Shown here one piece after another: positions 42,156 through 50,917 of a stretch of DNA of 64,000 bases. The notes under the pieces are model-generated. The model was not told the origin of the DNA and searched no databases. It saw only the letters and a program-made list of their open reading frames with translations. The position numbers and the translations under genes are program-made. Position 1 is the stretch's first letter. Every line of letters begins with the position of its first letter. The DNA lies in the NCBI RefSeq assembly GCF_900100965.1, contig NZ_FMUJ01000006.1:186001-250000 (forward strand), written 5' to 3'. This DNA is from Variovorax sp. EL159. Its GTDB lineage: Bacteria > Pseudomonadota > Gammaproteobacteria > Burkholderiales > Burkholderiaceae_C.

Positions 42156-43189
42156 ACTTTGTCTGGCCTCAATTCCTCTGGCTGCTGGCGGCGTTGCCGC
42201 TGCTGGTGTTGCTCTACCTCTGGCTGATCCGCCGCAAGAAGAAGCTGGCAGTGCGCTATGCCAGCCTGTCGATCGTGCGCGAGGCCATCGGCACGGGCCA
42301 GAGCGTGCGGCGCCACATTCCGCCCCTGCTCTTTCTGCTGGCCATGGCCGCGATGCTGGTGGCCGCCGCGCGGCCGCTGGCGGTGGTGGTGCTGCCGTCG
42401 AACCAGCAGACCATCATCCTCGCGATGGACGTGTCGGGCAGCATGCGCGCGGCCGACGTGCTGCCCAACCGGCTGGTGGCGGCGCAGGAAGCGGCCAAGA
42501 GCTTCATCAAGGACCTGCCGCGCAGCGTGAAGGTGGGTATCGTCGCCTTCGCGGGCAGCGCGCAGGTGGCGCAGTTGCCCACCACCAACCACGACGACCT
42601 GGTCACCGCCATCGACAGCTTCCAGCTGCAGCGCGCCACGGCCACGGGCAACGCCATCGTGGTGTCGCTGGCCACGCTGTTCCCCGACGCCGGCATCGAC
42701 GTCGAGCAGTTCAGCGCGCCGAGCCGCCAGCGCGGCATGCCGCTCGACCAGACGGAGAAAAAGCTCAAGGACTTCACGCCCGTCGCGCCCGGCTCGTACA
42801 CCTCGGCCGCGATCATCATGCTGACCGATGGCCAGCGCACCACCGGCGTCGATCCGCTCGATGCGGCCAAGGCCGCGGCCGACCGCGGCGTGCGCATCTA
42901 CACAGTGGGCGTGGGCACGGTCGATGGCGAAACCATCGGCTTCGAGGGCTGGTCGATGCGCGTGCGGCTCGACGAAGACACGCTCAAGGCCATCGCCCAG
43001 AAGACGCAGGCCGACTACTTCTACGCCGGCACCGCGAACGACCTGAAGAAGGTCTACCAGACGCTGAGTTCCAGGCTCACCGTGGAGAAGAAAGAAACCG
43101 AAATCTCGGGGCTCTTCGCGCTCGGCGCGGCGCTGCTTGCGCTGCTGTCGGCGGGGTTGTCGCTGCTCTGGTTCAACCGGATTCTCTAG
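42152..43189 (+). CDS. vWA domain membrane protein (BatA-like)
   Basis: A 345-aa protein with two N-terminal membrane segments (about 5-25 and 57-78), a vWA domain whose metal-ion-dependent adhesion site reads MDVSGSM near residue 92, TDGQRTTGVD later in the domain, and a C-terminal membrane helix (about 320-340). It is the last gene of the protease-MoxR-DUF58-vWA operon; only a single vWA protein is present and no BatB/C/D homologue follows. Confidence 0.9.
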   Translation: MNFVWPQFLWLLAALPLLVLLYLWLIRRKKKLAVRYASLSIVREAIGTGQSVRRHIPPLLFLLAMAAMLVAAARPLAVVVLPSNQQTIILAMDVSGSMRAADVLPNRLVAAQEAAKSFIKDLPRSVKVGIVAFAGSAQVAQLPTTNHDDLVTAIDSFQLQRATATGNAIVVSLATLFPDAGIDVEQFSAPSRQRGMPLDQTEKKLKDFTPVAPGSYTSAAIIMLTDGQRTTGVDPLDAAKAAADRGVRIYTVGVGTVDGETIGFEGWSMRVRLDEDTLKAIAQKTQADYFYAGTANDLKKVYQTLSSRLTVEKKETEISGLFALGAALLALLSAGLSLLWFNRIL

Positions 43190-43196
43190 GCCGCTT

Positions 43197-43781
43197 TCAG
43201 GCGCCCGTGGCCGACTTCGACGCCAGTCGTTCGAGGCCGGTGCGCACTTCGTCCAGCACCTCGTTCGACAGGGCTTCGTCGTTCACCGCGCGGGCGATCA
43301 CCACGCCGCCGAGCATGGCGGCCAGCATCAGGATCGCGTCGGCGCGCGCGGCCTTCTTCGTGCGCCACGGAAAGTGTTTCGTGAAGCGCTCGATGGTGGC
43401 CTTGAAGTGCGCCGTCAGCGACGCACTCAGGCCCTGCTCGCGCCCCGTCTGCTCCGCGAATGCCGCCATCAGGCAGCCCTGACTGCGGTCGTCGCGGTGG
43501 TCCGCGCTCAGGTAGGCGCGCATGTAGGCCAGCAGGCCTTCCGGCTTTTCGGCCACGCTGTCGATCTGGTCCAGCGCGGCGGCCGAGGCATGGTCGATGC
43601 ACTCGGCCATCAATGCCTCCTTCGAGGCGAAGTGGTTGTAGAACGGCCCGTGCGTGAGGCCCGTGGCCTTCATGATCTCGGCCACGCTCACGCCGCCGAA
43701 GCCGCGTTCCTTGAACAGGCGCGAGGCTTCGGCAAGGATCTTCTGGTGCTTTTCGGCGGTTTCTGCTGGGGGGTATCGCAT
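43197..43781 (-). CDS. TetR/AcrR family regulator
   Basis: Repressor of 194 aa; HTH segment GFGGVSVAEIMKATGLTHGPFYNHFASKEAL near residues 27-57 (motif centre LTHGPFYNHF) is of the GPFYxHF type often found in regulators of SDR/aldehyde genes. The C-terminal ligand domain has cysteine in QGCLMAAF. The ATG at 43781 follows a good Shine-Dalgarno (AGGAAGAGG). It is divergent from the SDR gene, with two operator-like palindromes between them, so it probably represses both. Confidence 0.9.
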   Translation of the reverse strand: MRYPPAETAEKHQKILAEASRLFKERGFGGVSVAEIMKATGLTHGPFYNHFASKEALMAECIDHASAAALDQIDSVAEKPEGLLAYMRAYLSADHRDDRSQGCLMAAFAEQTGREQGLSASLTAHFKATIERFTKHFPWRTKKAARADAILMLAAMLGGVVIARAVNDEALSNEVLDEVRTGLERLASKSATGA

Positions 43782-43827
43782 GCGACCTCTTCCTGTTCCG
43801 GGCTGCGTCAAGCGCGTGCTTGACGTT

Positions 43828-43880
43828 AAGCATGATAGCCATCATGCTTCGCCACCTCAAACATGACGACCATCATGTTT
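43828..43880. promoter_or_regulatory. two tandem TetR-type operators
   Basis: Two 22-bp palindromes at 43828-43849 and 43859-43880. Outer arms are AAGCATGAT/ATCATGCTT in the first and AAACATGA/TCATGTTT in the second. Centres are 31 bp apart, about three helical turns, which would place two repressor dimers on the same face of the DNA. They lie between the divergent TetR and SDR starts. Confidence 0.75.
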
Positions 43881-43916
43881 GAAACCGACCCACCCTCTTT
43901 CCTGAATGGAATCGAC

Positions 43917-44729
43917 ATGAGCGAACACGCAAACCCCGGCACCGCCGTCATCACCGGCGCCTCGGCCGGCCTTGGCAAGATCTATGCGGACCGCCTCGCC
44001 CGGCGCGGCCACGACCTGCTGCTGATGGCCCGGCGCGGCGACCGTCTCGAAGAAGTGGCCCAGGCCCTGCGCGCCGCATACGGCGTGAAGGTGCAGACGC
44101 TGGTGGCCGACCTGGGCGCGGCCGACGACCTGGAACGCGTGGCGGCCGTGGTTGCCGCCGACCCCGCCATCACGCTGCTCGTCAACAACGCCGGCACCTC
44201 GACGCTGGCACCGGTCGCGCAGACCTCGACCACGCAGATGCAGCAGATGCTCGGCGTGAACATCCACGCCCTCGCCCGCCTGAGCCATGCGGTGTTGCCG
44301 GCTTTCAAGGCGCGCAACCGCGGCACGCTGGTCAACGTGGGCTCGGTGCTGGGCTTCCACACGCTGCCGGTCAGCAGCATCTACAGCGGCACCAAGGCCT
44401 TCGTGGTGGCCTTCACGCGCGGCCTGCAGGCCGAAGTCGCGGGCACCGGCGTGAAGGTGCAGCTGGTGTTGCCCGCCGCCACGGCCACCGACATCTGGGA
44501 GCTGTCGGGCGTGCCAAAGTCGACCCTGGCCGAGGGCACGCTCATGGCCGCCGAAGACTGCGTGGACGCCGCGCTGGCCGGGCTCGACCTGGGCGAGCCG
44601 ATCACCCTGCCTTCGGTGAACGAAGCCGCGCTGCTGGCCAGCTTCACCGACGCAAGCGCACGGCTGTTCACCGCCTCGCAGACCGGCAAGCCGGCAGCGC
44701 GCTACCTGGCGGCGGCGGCGGCCGCCTGA
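43917..44729 (+). CDS. SDR family NAD(P)-dependent oxidoreductase
   Basis: Short-chain dehydrogenase of 270 aa. Cofactor motif TGASAGLGKIYA near residue 13, NNAGTS near 92, catalytic Ser in VNVGSVLGF near 140 and YSGTK (YxxxK) near 157. The ATG at 43917 gives the family N-terminus; earlier in-frame ATGs at 43863 and 43875 fall in the second operator. The substrate is unknown. Its last 28 nt overlap the 3' end of the paaR-like gene on the other strand. Confidence 0.88.
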   Translation: MSEHANPGTAVITGASAGLGKIYADRLARRGHDLLLMARRGDRLEEVAQALRAAYGVKVQTLVADLGAADDLERVAAVVAADPAITLLVNNAGTSTLAPVAQTSTTQMQQMLGVNIHALARLSHAVLPAFKARNRGTLVNVGSVLGFHTLPVSSIYSGTKAFVVAFTRGLQAEVAGTGVKVQLVLPAATATDIWELSGVPKSTLAEGTLMAAEDCVDAALAGLDLGEPITLPSVNEAALLASFTDASARLFTASQTGKPAARYLAAAAAA

Positions 44730-45361
44730 GCCTCGGCCATCTTGGCCGCGATCGCGGCGTAGTCCGGCGACTGGACCGCGCCGACACCGCCCAGGAACAA
44801 GTCGGCCACGATCGGCGCGATCGCCGCGTGGTCGAGTTTTCCACCGGGCTTCATCCAGGTGAACATCCAGTTGATCATGCCGAACAGCAGCATGGTCAGC
44901 GGCTTGGCCAGGTCGTCGCTCGGCGCGCCGGGCCGCAGCGCGGAGACGGCGCGCGCAAAGCCCGCGACCACCTCGCGCTCCTTGTCGAGCACGCGCTCGC
45001 GGTCGGCCTCTTCCAGAAAGCGCACGTCGTCGGTCAGCACGCGGTGCGCGTCCTGCGCGCCGGCGTATTCCTCGACGATGCGGTAGATGAAGCGGCGCAG
45101 CCGCTGCTCGTCGGTATGCGGCGAGGCCTCTTCCTCGGCCACCAGCGCCGCCAGCTTCGAGACGTGCGTCTCGGCGATGCTGATCAGGAGGCTGCTCTTG
45201 TCCTTGTAATAGTGATAGAGCGTGGCCTTCGAGAGATTGCAGGCCTCGGCCACCTGGTTCATGGACGTGGCGGGATAGCCCCGGCGCGCGAACAGCTGGG
45301 CCGCCTGCGCAAGGATCAGTTCACGCTGGTCGTCGTAGGTGGCGGATCTTCCACGCGGCAT
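44702..45361 (-). CDS. paaR: TetR family regulator, probable PaaR of phenylacetate catabolism
   Basis: Regulator of 219 aa with N-terminal HTH (TSMNQVAEACNLSKATLYHYYKDK). Betaproteobacterial paa clusters are controlled by a TetR-type PaaR that senses phenylacetyl-CoA, and this gene sits directly next to paaY and the paa operon, which is why the name is proposed. The C-terminus ends in an alanine-rich helix. A candidate binding site is at 46128-46141. Confidence 0.8.
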   Translation of the reverse strand: MPRGRSATYDDQRELILAQAAQLFARRGYPATSMNQVAEACNLSKATLYHYYKDKSSLLISIAETHVSKLAALVAEEEASPHTDEQRLRRFIYRIVEEYAGAQDAHRVLTDDVRFLEEADRERVLDKEREVVAGFARAVSALRPGAPSDDLAKPLTMLLFGMINWMFTWMKPGGKLDHAAIAPIVADLFLGGVGAVQSPDYAAIAAKMAEAQAAAAAAR

Positions 45362-45439
45362 CGGGTCTGGTTCCTGGAGTGAGCGGTTGGGGGCAACGCG
45401 CGATCTTGCACGAAGCGCGAATGGCGTCGTCGGCTGCCG

Positions 45440-46042
45440 TCAGTTGCGCTTCGTGGCAATGAGCGAGCGCACGTCGGTGGCCGGCAGGCGCGGCCGGTCC
45501 TGTTCCACCTCGGCGAGCGGCGCCACCTCGCGCAGGCTGGCCAGGCTGCGCACCGTGAGCGCCTGGTAGGTGTGCGTGCCTTCGAGCTTCCAGGCGATTT
45601 CTTCCGCGCTCAGCTCGCGCCGTACCTTGGCCGGGATGCCGGCCACCAGCGAGCGCGCCGGCACCTTCATGCCGGCCGGTACGAAGGCACAGGCCGCAAC
45701 GATGGCCTGCTCGCCGATCTCGGCCTCGTCCATCACCACCGCGTTCATGCCGACCAGCGCATCGCGCCGCACGATGCAGCTGTGCAGGATGGCGCCGTGC
45801 CCGATGTGGCCGTTGACCTCGATCACCGTGTCGTTGTCGGGAAAGCCGTGCACGCAGCAGTGGTCCTGCACGTTCGAGCCCTCCTGCAGCACGATGCGGC
45901 CGAAGTCGCCGCGCAGGCTGGCACAGGGGCCCACATAGCAACGGGGGCCGACGATCACGTCGCCGATCAGCACGGCCGTGGGGTGCACATACGCGCTCGG
46001 GTCGACGACCGGGATCACGCCGTCGATGGAATAGCTGGGCAT
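45440..46042 (-). CDS. paaY: PaaY, left-handed beta-helix thioesterase/carbonic-anhydrase-like protein
   Basis: A 200-aa hexapeptide-repeat protein of the gamma-carbonic anhydrase fold. Repeats with metal-site residues are seen in NVQDHCCVHGFPDND and GHIGHGAILHSC (about residues 60-95). PaaY is a thioesterase that removes dead-end CoA thioesters arising from the ring-epoxide. The ATG at 46042 is used. It is divergent from paaG across 152 nt. Confidence 0.9.
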   Translation of the reverse strand: MPSYSIDGVIPVVDPSAYVHPTAVLIGDVIVGPRCYVGPCASLRGDFGRIVLQEGSNVQDHCCVHGFPDNDTVIEVNGHIGHGAILHSCIVRRDALVGMNAVVMDEAEIGEQAIVAACAFVPAGMKVPARSLVAGIPAKVRRELSAEEIAWKLEGTHTYQALTVRSLASLREVAPLAEVEQDRPRLPATDVRSLIATKRN

Positions 46043-46127
46043 TGGGTCCGTCTCCTTTTTTGCGGGGCTCAGGGTTTGCCCTGAAATCAACCCGCTTGTG
46101 CTGGAATCATGGTCGATCCTAAAATCA

Positions 46128-46141
46128 ACCGAACGGTCGGT
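46128..46141. promoter_or_regulatory. candidate PaaR operator
   Basis: ACCGAACGGTCGGT is a near-palindrome (12 of 14 positions symmetric) of the ACCGACCG-type recognised by TetR regulators. It is in the divergent region between paaY and paaG, where control of both is expected. The same motif was not seen before paaA. Confidence 0.55.
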
Positions 46142-46194
46142 CAATAGTGTTTGCACGCCGATACGTCCCCCACACAGGATGAGAGACACAAGCC

Positions 46195-46998
46195 ATGAGT
46201 GAATCTTTGGTACTCACCAGCAACGCCGGCGCGGTGCGCACGCTGAGCCTGAATCGCCCCGCGGCGCTGAACAGCTTCACGACGGAACTGCACGCCGAGC
46301 TGCTGGCGGCGTTGTCGCAAGCCGCCACGGACGACACCGTGCGCTGCGTGGTGCTCACCGGCGCCGGGCGCGCCTTCTGCGCCGGGCAGGACCTGGCCGA
46401 TCCGTCGGTCGCGCCCGACCCCACGCCCGGCGCGGCCCCCAAGGACCTGGGCCACGTCATCTCCACCTACTACGCCCCGCTGGTCGACATGCTCCGCTCG
46501 ATGCCGGTGCCGGTGATCGCCGCCGTCAACGGCGTTGCGGCCGGAGCGGGTGCCAACCTCGCGCTGTGCTGCGACCTCGTGGTCGCGGGGCGCTCGGCCA
46601 GCTTCATCCAGGCCTTCACCAAGATCGGCCTCGTGCCCGACACCGGCGGCACCTGGCTGCTGCCGCGCCTCGTGGGCCCGGCGCGCGCGCTCGGCATCGC
46701 GATGCTCGGCGACAAGCTGCCCGCCGAAGAAGCCGCGCGCATCGGCCTGATCTGGCAGTGCGTGGACGACGCGGCACTGGCCGACACCGTCGCCTCGCTC
46801 GCCTCGAGGTTGGCCGCCATGCCGACCCGCGCGCTCGTCGCCACCCGCCACGCCATGGCCGCCGCGCAGAACACCGACCTGGACACGGCACTCGCCGAAG
46901 AAGCCCGCATCCAGCGCGAGATGGGCAATGCCAACGACTACCGCGAAGGCGTCGAAGCCTTCCGCGCCAAGCGCGCGCCGCAATTCAAGGACCGCTGA
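46195..46998 (+). CDS. paaG: 1,2-epoxyphenylacetyl-CoA isomerase
   Basis: Crotonase-fold enzyme of 267 aa that turns the ring-epoxide into oxepin-CoA and acts again on a later double bond. FCAGQDLAD near residue 62 and NGVAAGAGANLALCCDLV near 108 are the CoA/oxyanion loops; GLVPDTGGTWLLPRLVG near 140 carries the catalytic aspartate typical of PaaG. First gene of the plus-strand paa run; a 6-nt gap to paaI. Confidence 0.93.
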   Translation: MSESLVLTSNAGAVRTLSLNRPAALNSFTTELHAELLAALSQAATDDTVRCVVLTGAGRAFCAGQDLADPSVAPDPTPGAAPKDLGHVISTYYAPLVDMLRSMPVPVIAAVNGVAAGAGANLALCCDLVVAGRSASFIQAFTKIGLVPDTGGTWLLPRLVGPARALGIAMLGDKLPAEEAARIGLIWQCVDDAALADTVASLASRLAAMPTRALVATRHAMAAAQNTDLDTALAEEARIQREMGNANDYREGVEAFRAKRAPQFKDR

Positions 46999-47004
46999 CA
47001 AGCC

Positions 47005-47448
47005 ATGACCGAAACCAACCGCACGCCCCAGCAAACGGCCGAGTACGTCCGCGACGGCATGTTCGCGAACGACAACGCCACCAAGGGCCTCGGCATGCGC
47101 ATCGTCGAGGTCGGCCCCGGCCAGGCCACCCTCGAAATGCGGGTGCGCCCCGACATGCTCAACGGCCACGCCACCTGCCATGGCGGCTTCATGGCCACGC
47201 TGGCCGACTCCACCTTCGCCTTCGCCTGCAACTCGTACAACGAGCTGACCGTGGCCTCGGGCTTCTCGATCGACTTCATTGCACCGGCGCGCGAAGGCGA
47301 CCTGCTCACCGCGCGCTGCCACGAAGTGTCGAAGGCCGGCCGCACCGGCGTGTACGACACCGAAATCACCAACCAGCGCGGCGAGCGCATCGCGATGTTC
47401 CGCGGCCGCTCGTACACCGCCAAAGGCCGCCCCGCCGTCCCCGCCTGA
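47005..47448 (+). CDS. paaI: hydroxyphenylacetyl-CoA thioesterase PaaI
   Basis: Hot-dog fold thioesterase of 147 aa. The catalytic region NGHATCHGGFMATLADSTFAFACNS (residues 45-69; key residues Asn, HGG, Asp) is well conserved. It hydrolyses ring-hydroxylated phenylacetyl-CoA and frees trapped CoA. It lies between paaG and paaK, with short gaps. Confidence 0.93.
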   Translation: MTETNRTPQQTAEYVRDGMFANDNATKGLGMRIVEVGPGQATLEMRVRPDMLNGHATCHGGFMATLADSTFAFACNSYNELTVASGFSIDFIAPAREGDLLTARCHEVSKAGRTGVYDTEITNQRGERIAMFRGRSYTAKGRPAVPA

Positions 47449-47465
47449 AGAAGAGACAAGCCACC

Positions 47466-48776
47466 ATGACCGCCCGACACCCCGCCCCCGGCGAACTCGA
47501 CCCCATCGAAACCGCGAGCCGCGACGAGATCGCCGCGCTGCAGCTCACCCGCCTGCGCGCCACGCTGCAGCGCGCGTATGACAACGTGCCGCACTACCGA
47601 AAGGCCTTCGATGCCAAGGGCGTGCATCCGAACGACCTGAAGTCGCTCGCCGACCTGTCGAAGTTTCCGTTCACGGTGAAGAGCGACCTGCGCGACAACT
47701 ACCCCTTCGGCATGTTCGCGGTGCCGCGCGAACAGGTCGCGCGCATCCATGCGTCGTCGGGCACCACCGGCAAGCCGACGGTGGTCGGCTACACGCTGAA
47801 GGACATCGACACCTGGGCCAGCCTCGTCGCCCGCTCCATCCGCGCGGCGGGCGGACGGCCCGGCGACATGGTGCACGTGTCGTACGGCTACGGCCTCTTC
47901 ACCGGCGGCCTCGGTGCGCACTACGGCGCCGAGCGCGCGGGCTGCACCGTCATCCCGATGTCGGGCGGCCAGACCGAGAAGCAGGTGCAGATCATCCAGG
48001 ACTTCAAGCCCGACATCATCATGGTCACGCCCAGCTACATGCAGGTGATCATCGAGCAGTTCGAGCGCCAGGGCCTCGATGCGAAAGACAGCTCGCTCAA
48101 GATCGGCATCTTCGGCGCCGAGCCCTGGACCGAGGCGATGCGCCGCGACATCGAGGCCAAGGCCGGCATCGATGCGGTCGACATCTACGGCCTCTCCGAA
48201 GTGATGGGCCCCGGCGTCGCGAGCGAATGCGTCGAAAGCAAGGACGGCCCCGTGATCTGGGAAGACCACTTCTATCCCGAGATCATCGACCCCGAGACCG
48301 GCGAGCTGAAGGCCGACGGCGAAGAAGGCGAACTGGTCTTCACCTCGCTCAGCAAAGAGGCCATGCCGATCGTTCGCTACCGCACGCGCGACCTCACGCG
48401 CCTGCTGCCGCCCACCTCGCGTTCGTTCCGCCGCATGGGCAAGATCGTCGGGCGCAGCGACGACATGATGATCATCCGCGGCGTCAATGTCTTCCCCACG
48501 CAGGTCGAGGAGATCGTGCTCGCGCACAAGTCGCTCTCGGGCCTCTACCAGGTGCACGTGAGCCGCGCCGACAAGCTCGACCAGGTCGAGGTGCACTGCG
48601 AGCTCAACCCCGCCGAGGCCGCCTCGGCGGACCGCACCGCCATCGGCGAATGGGTGCAGCACCGCGTGAAGACGCTCATCGGCATCTCCACGCGCGTGGT
48701 CGTCCACTCGCCCAACGAGATGGAACGCACCCAGACCGGCAAGGCCCGCCGCGTGATCGACACCCGCCCGCGCTGA
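47466..48776 (+). CDS. paaK: phenylacetate-CoA ligase
   Basis: Adenylate-forming ligase of 436 aa that commits phenylacetate to the pathway. The P-loop SSGTTGKP is at residues 97-104, the aromatic/acetyl pocket segment YGYGLFTGGLG near 141, IYGLSEVMGPG near 240 and the C-terminal lysine in RTQTGKARRV near 425. The ATG at 47466 gives the standard start. 40 nt separate it from paaA. Confidence 0.96.
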   Translation: MTARHPAPGELDPIETASRDEIAALQLTRLRATLQRAYDNVPHYRKAFDAKGVHPNDLKSLADLSKFPFTVKSDLRDNYPFGMFAVPREQVARIHASSGTTGKPTVVGYTLKDIDTWASLVARSIRAAGGRPGDMVHVSYGYGLFTGGLGAHYGAERAGCTVIPMSGGQTEKQVQIIQDFKPDIIMVTPSYMQVIIEQFERQGLDAKDSSLKIGIFGAEPWTEAMRRDIEAKAGIDAVDIYGLSEVMGPGVASECVESKDGPVIWEDHFYPEIIDPETGELKADGEEGELVFTSLSKEAMPIVRYRTRDLTRLLPPTSRSFRRMGKIVGRSDDMMIIRGVNVFPTQVEEIVLAHKSLSGLYQVHVSRADKLDQVEVHCELNPAEAASADRTAIGEWVQHRVKTLIGISTRVVVHSPNEMERTQTGKARRVIDTRPR

Positions 48777-48816
48777 ACGCACAGCGCGCGCATCACCCCA
48801 CCGAAAGGACACGCAC

Positions 48817-49827
48817 ATGTACACCCAGGCCATGGACACCATGGGCAAGGACGCAGGCGACGGCAAGCAGAAGGCCGTTCGCTCCGCCGAGGAGATGCGG
48901 CTCGAGGAGCGCTTCGACGCGCACATCGACGCCGGCGACTTCATCGAGGCGAAGGACTGGATGCCCGAGCACTACCGCAAGACGCTGGTGCGGCAGATCA
49001 GTCAGCACGCGCATTCCGAAATCGTCGGCATGCTGCCCGAAGGCAACTGGATCAGCCGCGCCCCCACGCTCAAGCGCAAGGCCATCCTGCTGGCCAAGGT
49101 GCAGGACGAAGGCGGCCACGGCCTTTACCTGTACGCCGCCGCCGAAACGCTGGGCACCTCGCGCGACCAGATGTTCGACGCGCTGCACAGCGGCAAGGCC
49201 AAGTACAGCTCGATCTTCAACTACCCCACGCTCACCTGGGCCGACATGGGCACCATCGGCTGGCTGGTCGATGGCGCGGCCATCATGAACCAGGTGCCGA
49301 TCTGCCGCTGCTCGTACGCACCGTATGCGCGCGCCATGATCCGCATCTGCCGCGAGGAAAGCTTTCACCAGCGCCAGGGCTACGAGGCCCTGCTGACGAT
49401 GATGACCCACGGGACCGACGCGCAGAAGGCCATGGTGCAGGACGCGGTCAACCGCTGGTGGTGGCCCTCGATCATGATGTTCGGCCCGCCCGACGACCAG
49501 TCGCCCAACAGTGCGCAATCGATGCGCTGGGGCATCAAGCGCTTCAGCAACGACGAGCTGCGCCAGAAGTTCATCGACGCCGCCGTCGAGCAGGCCCACA
49601 TCCTCGGCGTGACGCTGCCCGACCCCGACCTGAAGTGGAACGAAGAGCGCCAGGCACACGACTTCGGCGCCATCGACTGGAGCGAGTTCTGGCGCGTGGT
49701 GGGCGGCGACGGCCCCTGCAACCGCGAGCGCCTGCAGGCCCGCGTCGACGCCTGGGAAGACGGCGCATGGGTGCGCGAAGCCGCGATGGCCCACGCCAAC
49801 AAACAACCGATGAAGGAGGCCGCATGA
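48817..49827 (+). CDS. paaA: phenylacetyl-CoA 1,2-epoxidase, catalytic subunit A
   Basis: Di-iron oxygenase subunit of 336 aa. Iron ligands are seen as Glu68 in HSEIVG, Glu98-x2-His101 in QDEGGH and the later CREESFHQ (E-x2-H). It forms the AABBCC core with PaaB and PaaC. The Shine-Dalgarno GAAAGGA is just ahead. The stop overlaps the paaB start (ATGA). Confidence 0.97.
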   Translation: MYTQAMDTMGKDAGDGKQKAVRSAEEMRLEERFDAHIDAGDFIEAKDWMPEHYRKTLVRQISQHAHSEIVGMLPEGNWISRAPTLKRKAILLAKVQDEGGHGLYLYAAAETLGTSRDQMFDALHSGKAKYSSIFNYPTLTWADMGTIGWLVDGAAIMNQVPICRCSYAPYARAMIRICREESFHQRQGYEALLTMMTHGTDAQKAMVQDAVNRWWWPSIMMFGPPDDQSPNSAQSMRWGIKRFSNDELRQKFIDAAVEQAHILGVTLPDPDLKWNEERQAHDFGAIDWSEFWRVVGGDGPCNRERLQARVDAWEDGAWVREAAMAHANKQPMKEAA

Positions 49828-50123
49828 GCGCCGATACCAGCAAACAAGAGTGGCCCCTGTGGGAAGTGTTCGTGCGCAGCAAGGCGGGCCTGGACCACAA
49901 GCACTGCGGCAGCCTGCACGCGGCCGATTCGAAGATGGCGATCCAGATGGCGCGCGACGTGTACACGCGCCGCCAGGAAGGCAGCAGCATCTGGGTGGTG
50001 CGCTCCGAGCAGATCGTGGCGAGCGACCCGGGCGAGAAGGACATGTACTTCGATCCGGCGGAAGACAAGGTGTATCGCCACCCGACCTTCTACGCGCTGC
50101 CCAAGTCCGTGGACCACATGTGA
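49824..50123 (+). CDS. paaB: phenylacetyl-CoA epoxidase subunit B
   Basis: Small structural subunit of 99 aa, bridging the PaaA/PaaC dimers. Conserved EWPLWEVFVRSKAGLDHKH near residues 9-27 (described by its ends) and MYFDPAEDKVYRHPTFY near the C-terminus. Overlaps paaA by 4 nt; the end overlaps a possible GTG start of paaC. Confidence 0.96.
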   Translation: MSADTSKQEWPLWEVFVRSKAGLDHKHCGSLHAADSKMAIQMARDVYTRRQEGSSIWVVRSEQIVASDPGEKDMYFDPAEDKVYRHPTFYALPKSVDHM

Positions 50124-50137
50124 GCGAGCGGCACGCC

Positions 50138-50917
50138 ATGCAAGCATCGATCGAACTGAACCGCACGCCGGCCGTGCAATACCTGCTGCGCATCGGCGAC
50201 ACCTGCCTCGTGCTCGCGCAGCGCCTGGGCGAGTGGTGCGGCCACGCGCCCGTGCTCGAAGAAGACATCGCGATGGCCAACATCGCGCTCGACCTCGTCG
50301 GCCAGGCACGCGGGCTGCTCACGCATGCCGGCAAGCTCGAAGGCGAAGGCCGCGAGCACGACGAAGACCAGCTCGCCTACCTGCGCGAGGAGCGCGACTA
50401 CTTCAACCTCACGCTGGTCGAGCTGCCGCGCGGCGACTTCGCCTTTGCCGTGCTGCGCAACACCATGGTCGCCACGCTGCTCAAGCTGCTGTGGCAACGC
50501 CTGGCCGCATCGAGCGATGCCGAAGTGGCCGCCATCGCCGGCAAGGCCGTGAAGGAAGCGCGCTACCACCAGCAGCACTCGGGCGACTGGGTCGTGCGCC
50601 TGGGCGACGGCACCGACGAATCGCGCCGCCGCACCGAGAAAGCGCTGAAGCAGCTCTGGCTTTACGTGCCCGAGCTGTTCGAGAGCGACGCGGTGGACGA
50701 AGCAGCCAGCGCCAGCGGCCTCGGCCCCGCATGGAGCGAACTGCGCGAACCCTGGCTCGCCGAGATGCAGCAGGTGCTCGACGCGGCCGGCCTCGCGATG
50801 CCTGCCGAAGCCGCGTTCCGCAGCACCGGCAAGCACGGCGTGCACAGCGAGCACATGGGCTACATCCTCACCGAGATGCAGCACCTGCAACGCAGCTTTC
50901 CCGGAGGCGTGTGGTGA
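50138..50917 (+). CDS. paaC: phenylacetyl-CoA epoxidase structural subunit C
   Basis: A 259-aa ferritin-like subunit related to PaaA but without a full iron site; it stabilises PaaA. Segments DTCLVLAQRLGEWCGHAP and EEDIAMANIALDLVGQAR are clear. The ATG at 50138 is used; a GTG at 50120 overlapping the paaB stop (GTGA) is an alternative that adds six residues and would couple the two genes. Confidence 0.95.
   Translation: MQASIELNRTPAVQYLLRIGDTCLVLAQRLGEWCGHAPVLEEDIAMANIALDLVGQARGLLTHAGKLEGEGREHDEDQLAYLREERDYFNLTLVELPRGDFAFAVLRNTMVATLLKLLWQRLAASSDAEVAAIAGKAVKEARYHQQHSGDWVVRLGDGTDESRRRTEKALKQLWLYVPELFESDAVDEAASASGLGPAWSELREPWLAEMQQVLDAAGLAMPAEAAFRSTGKHGVHSEHMGYILTEMQHLQRSFPGGVW

Noticed and set aside
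43863..43916. Earlier ATG starts for the SDR after the TetR gene
   Set aside because: Both fall within the second operator palindrome and add residues not typical of the family.
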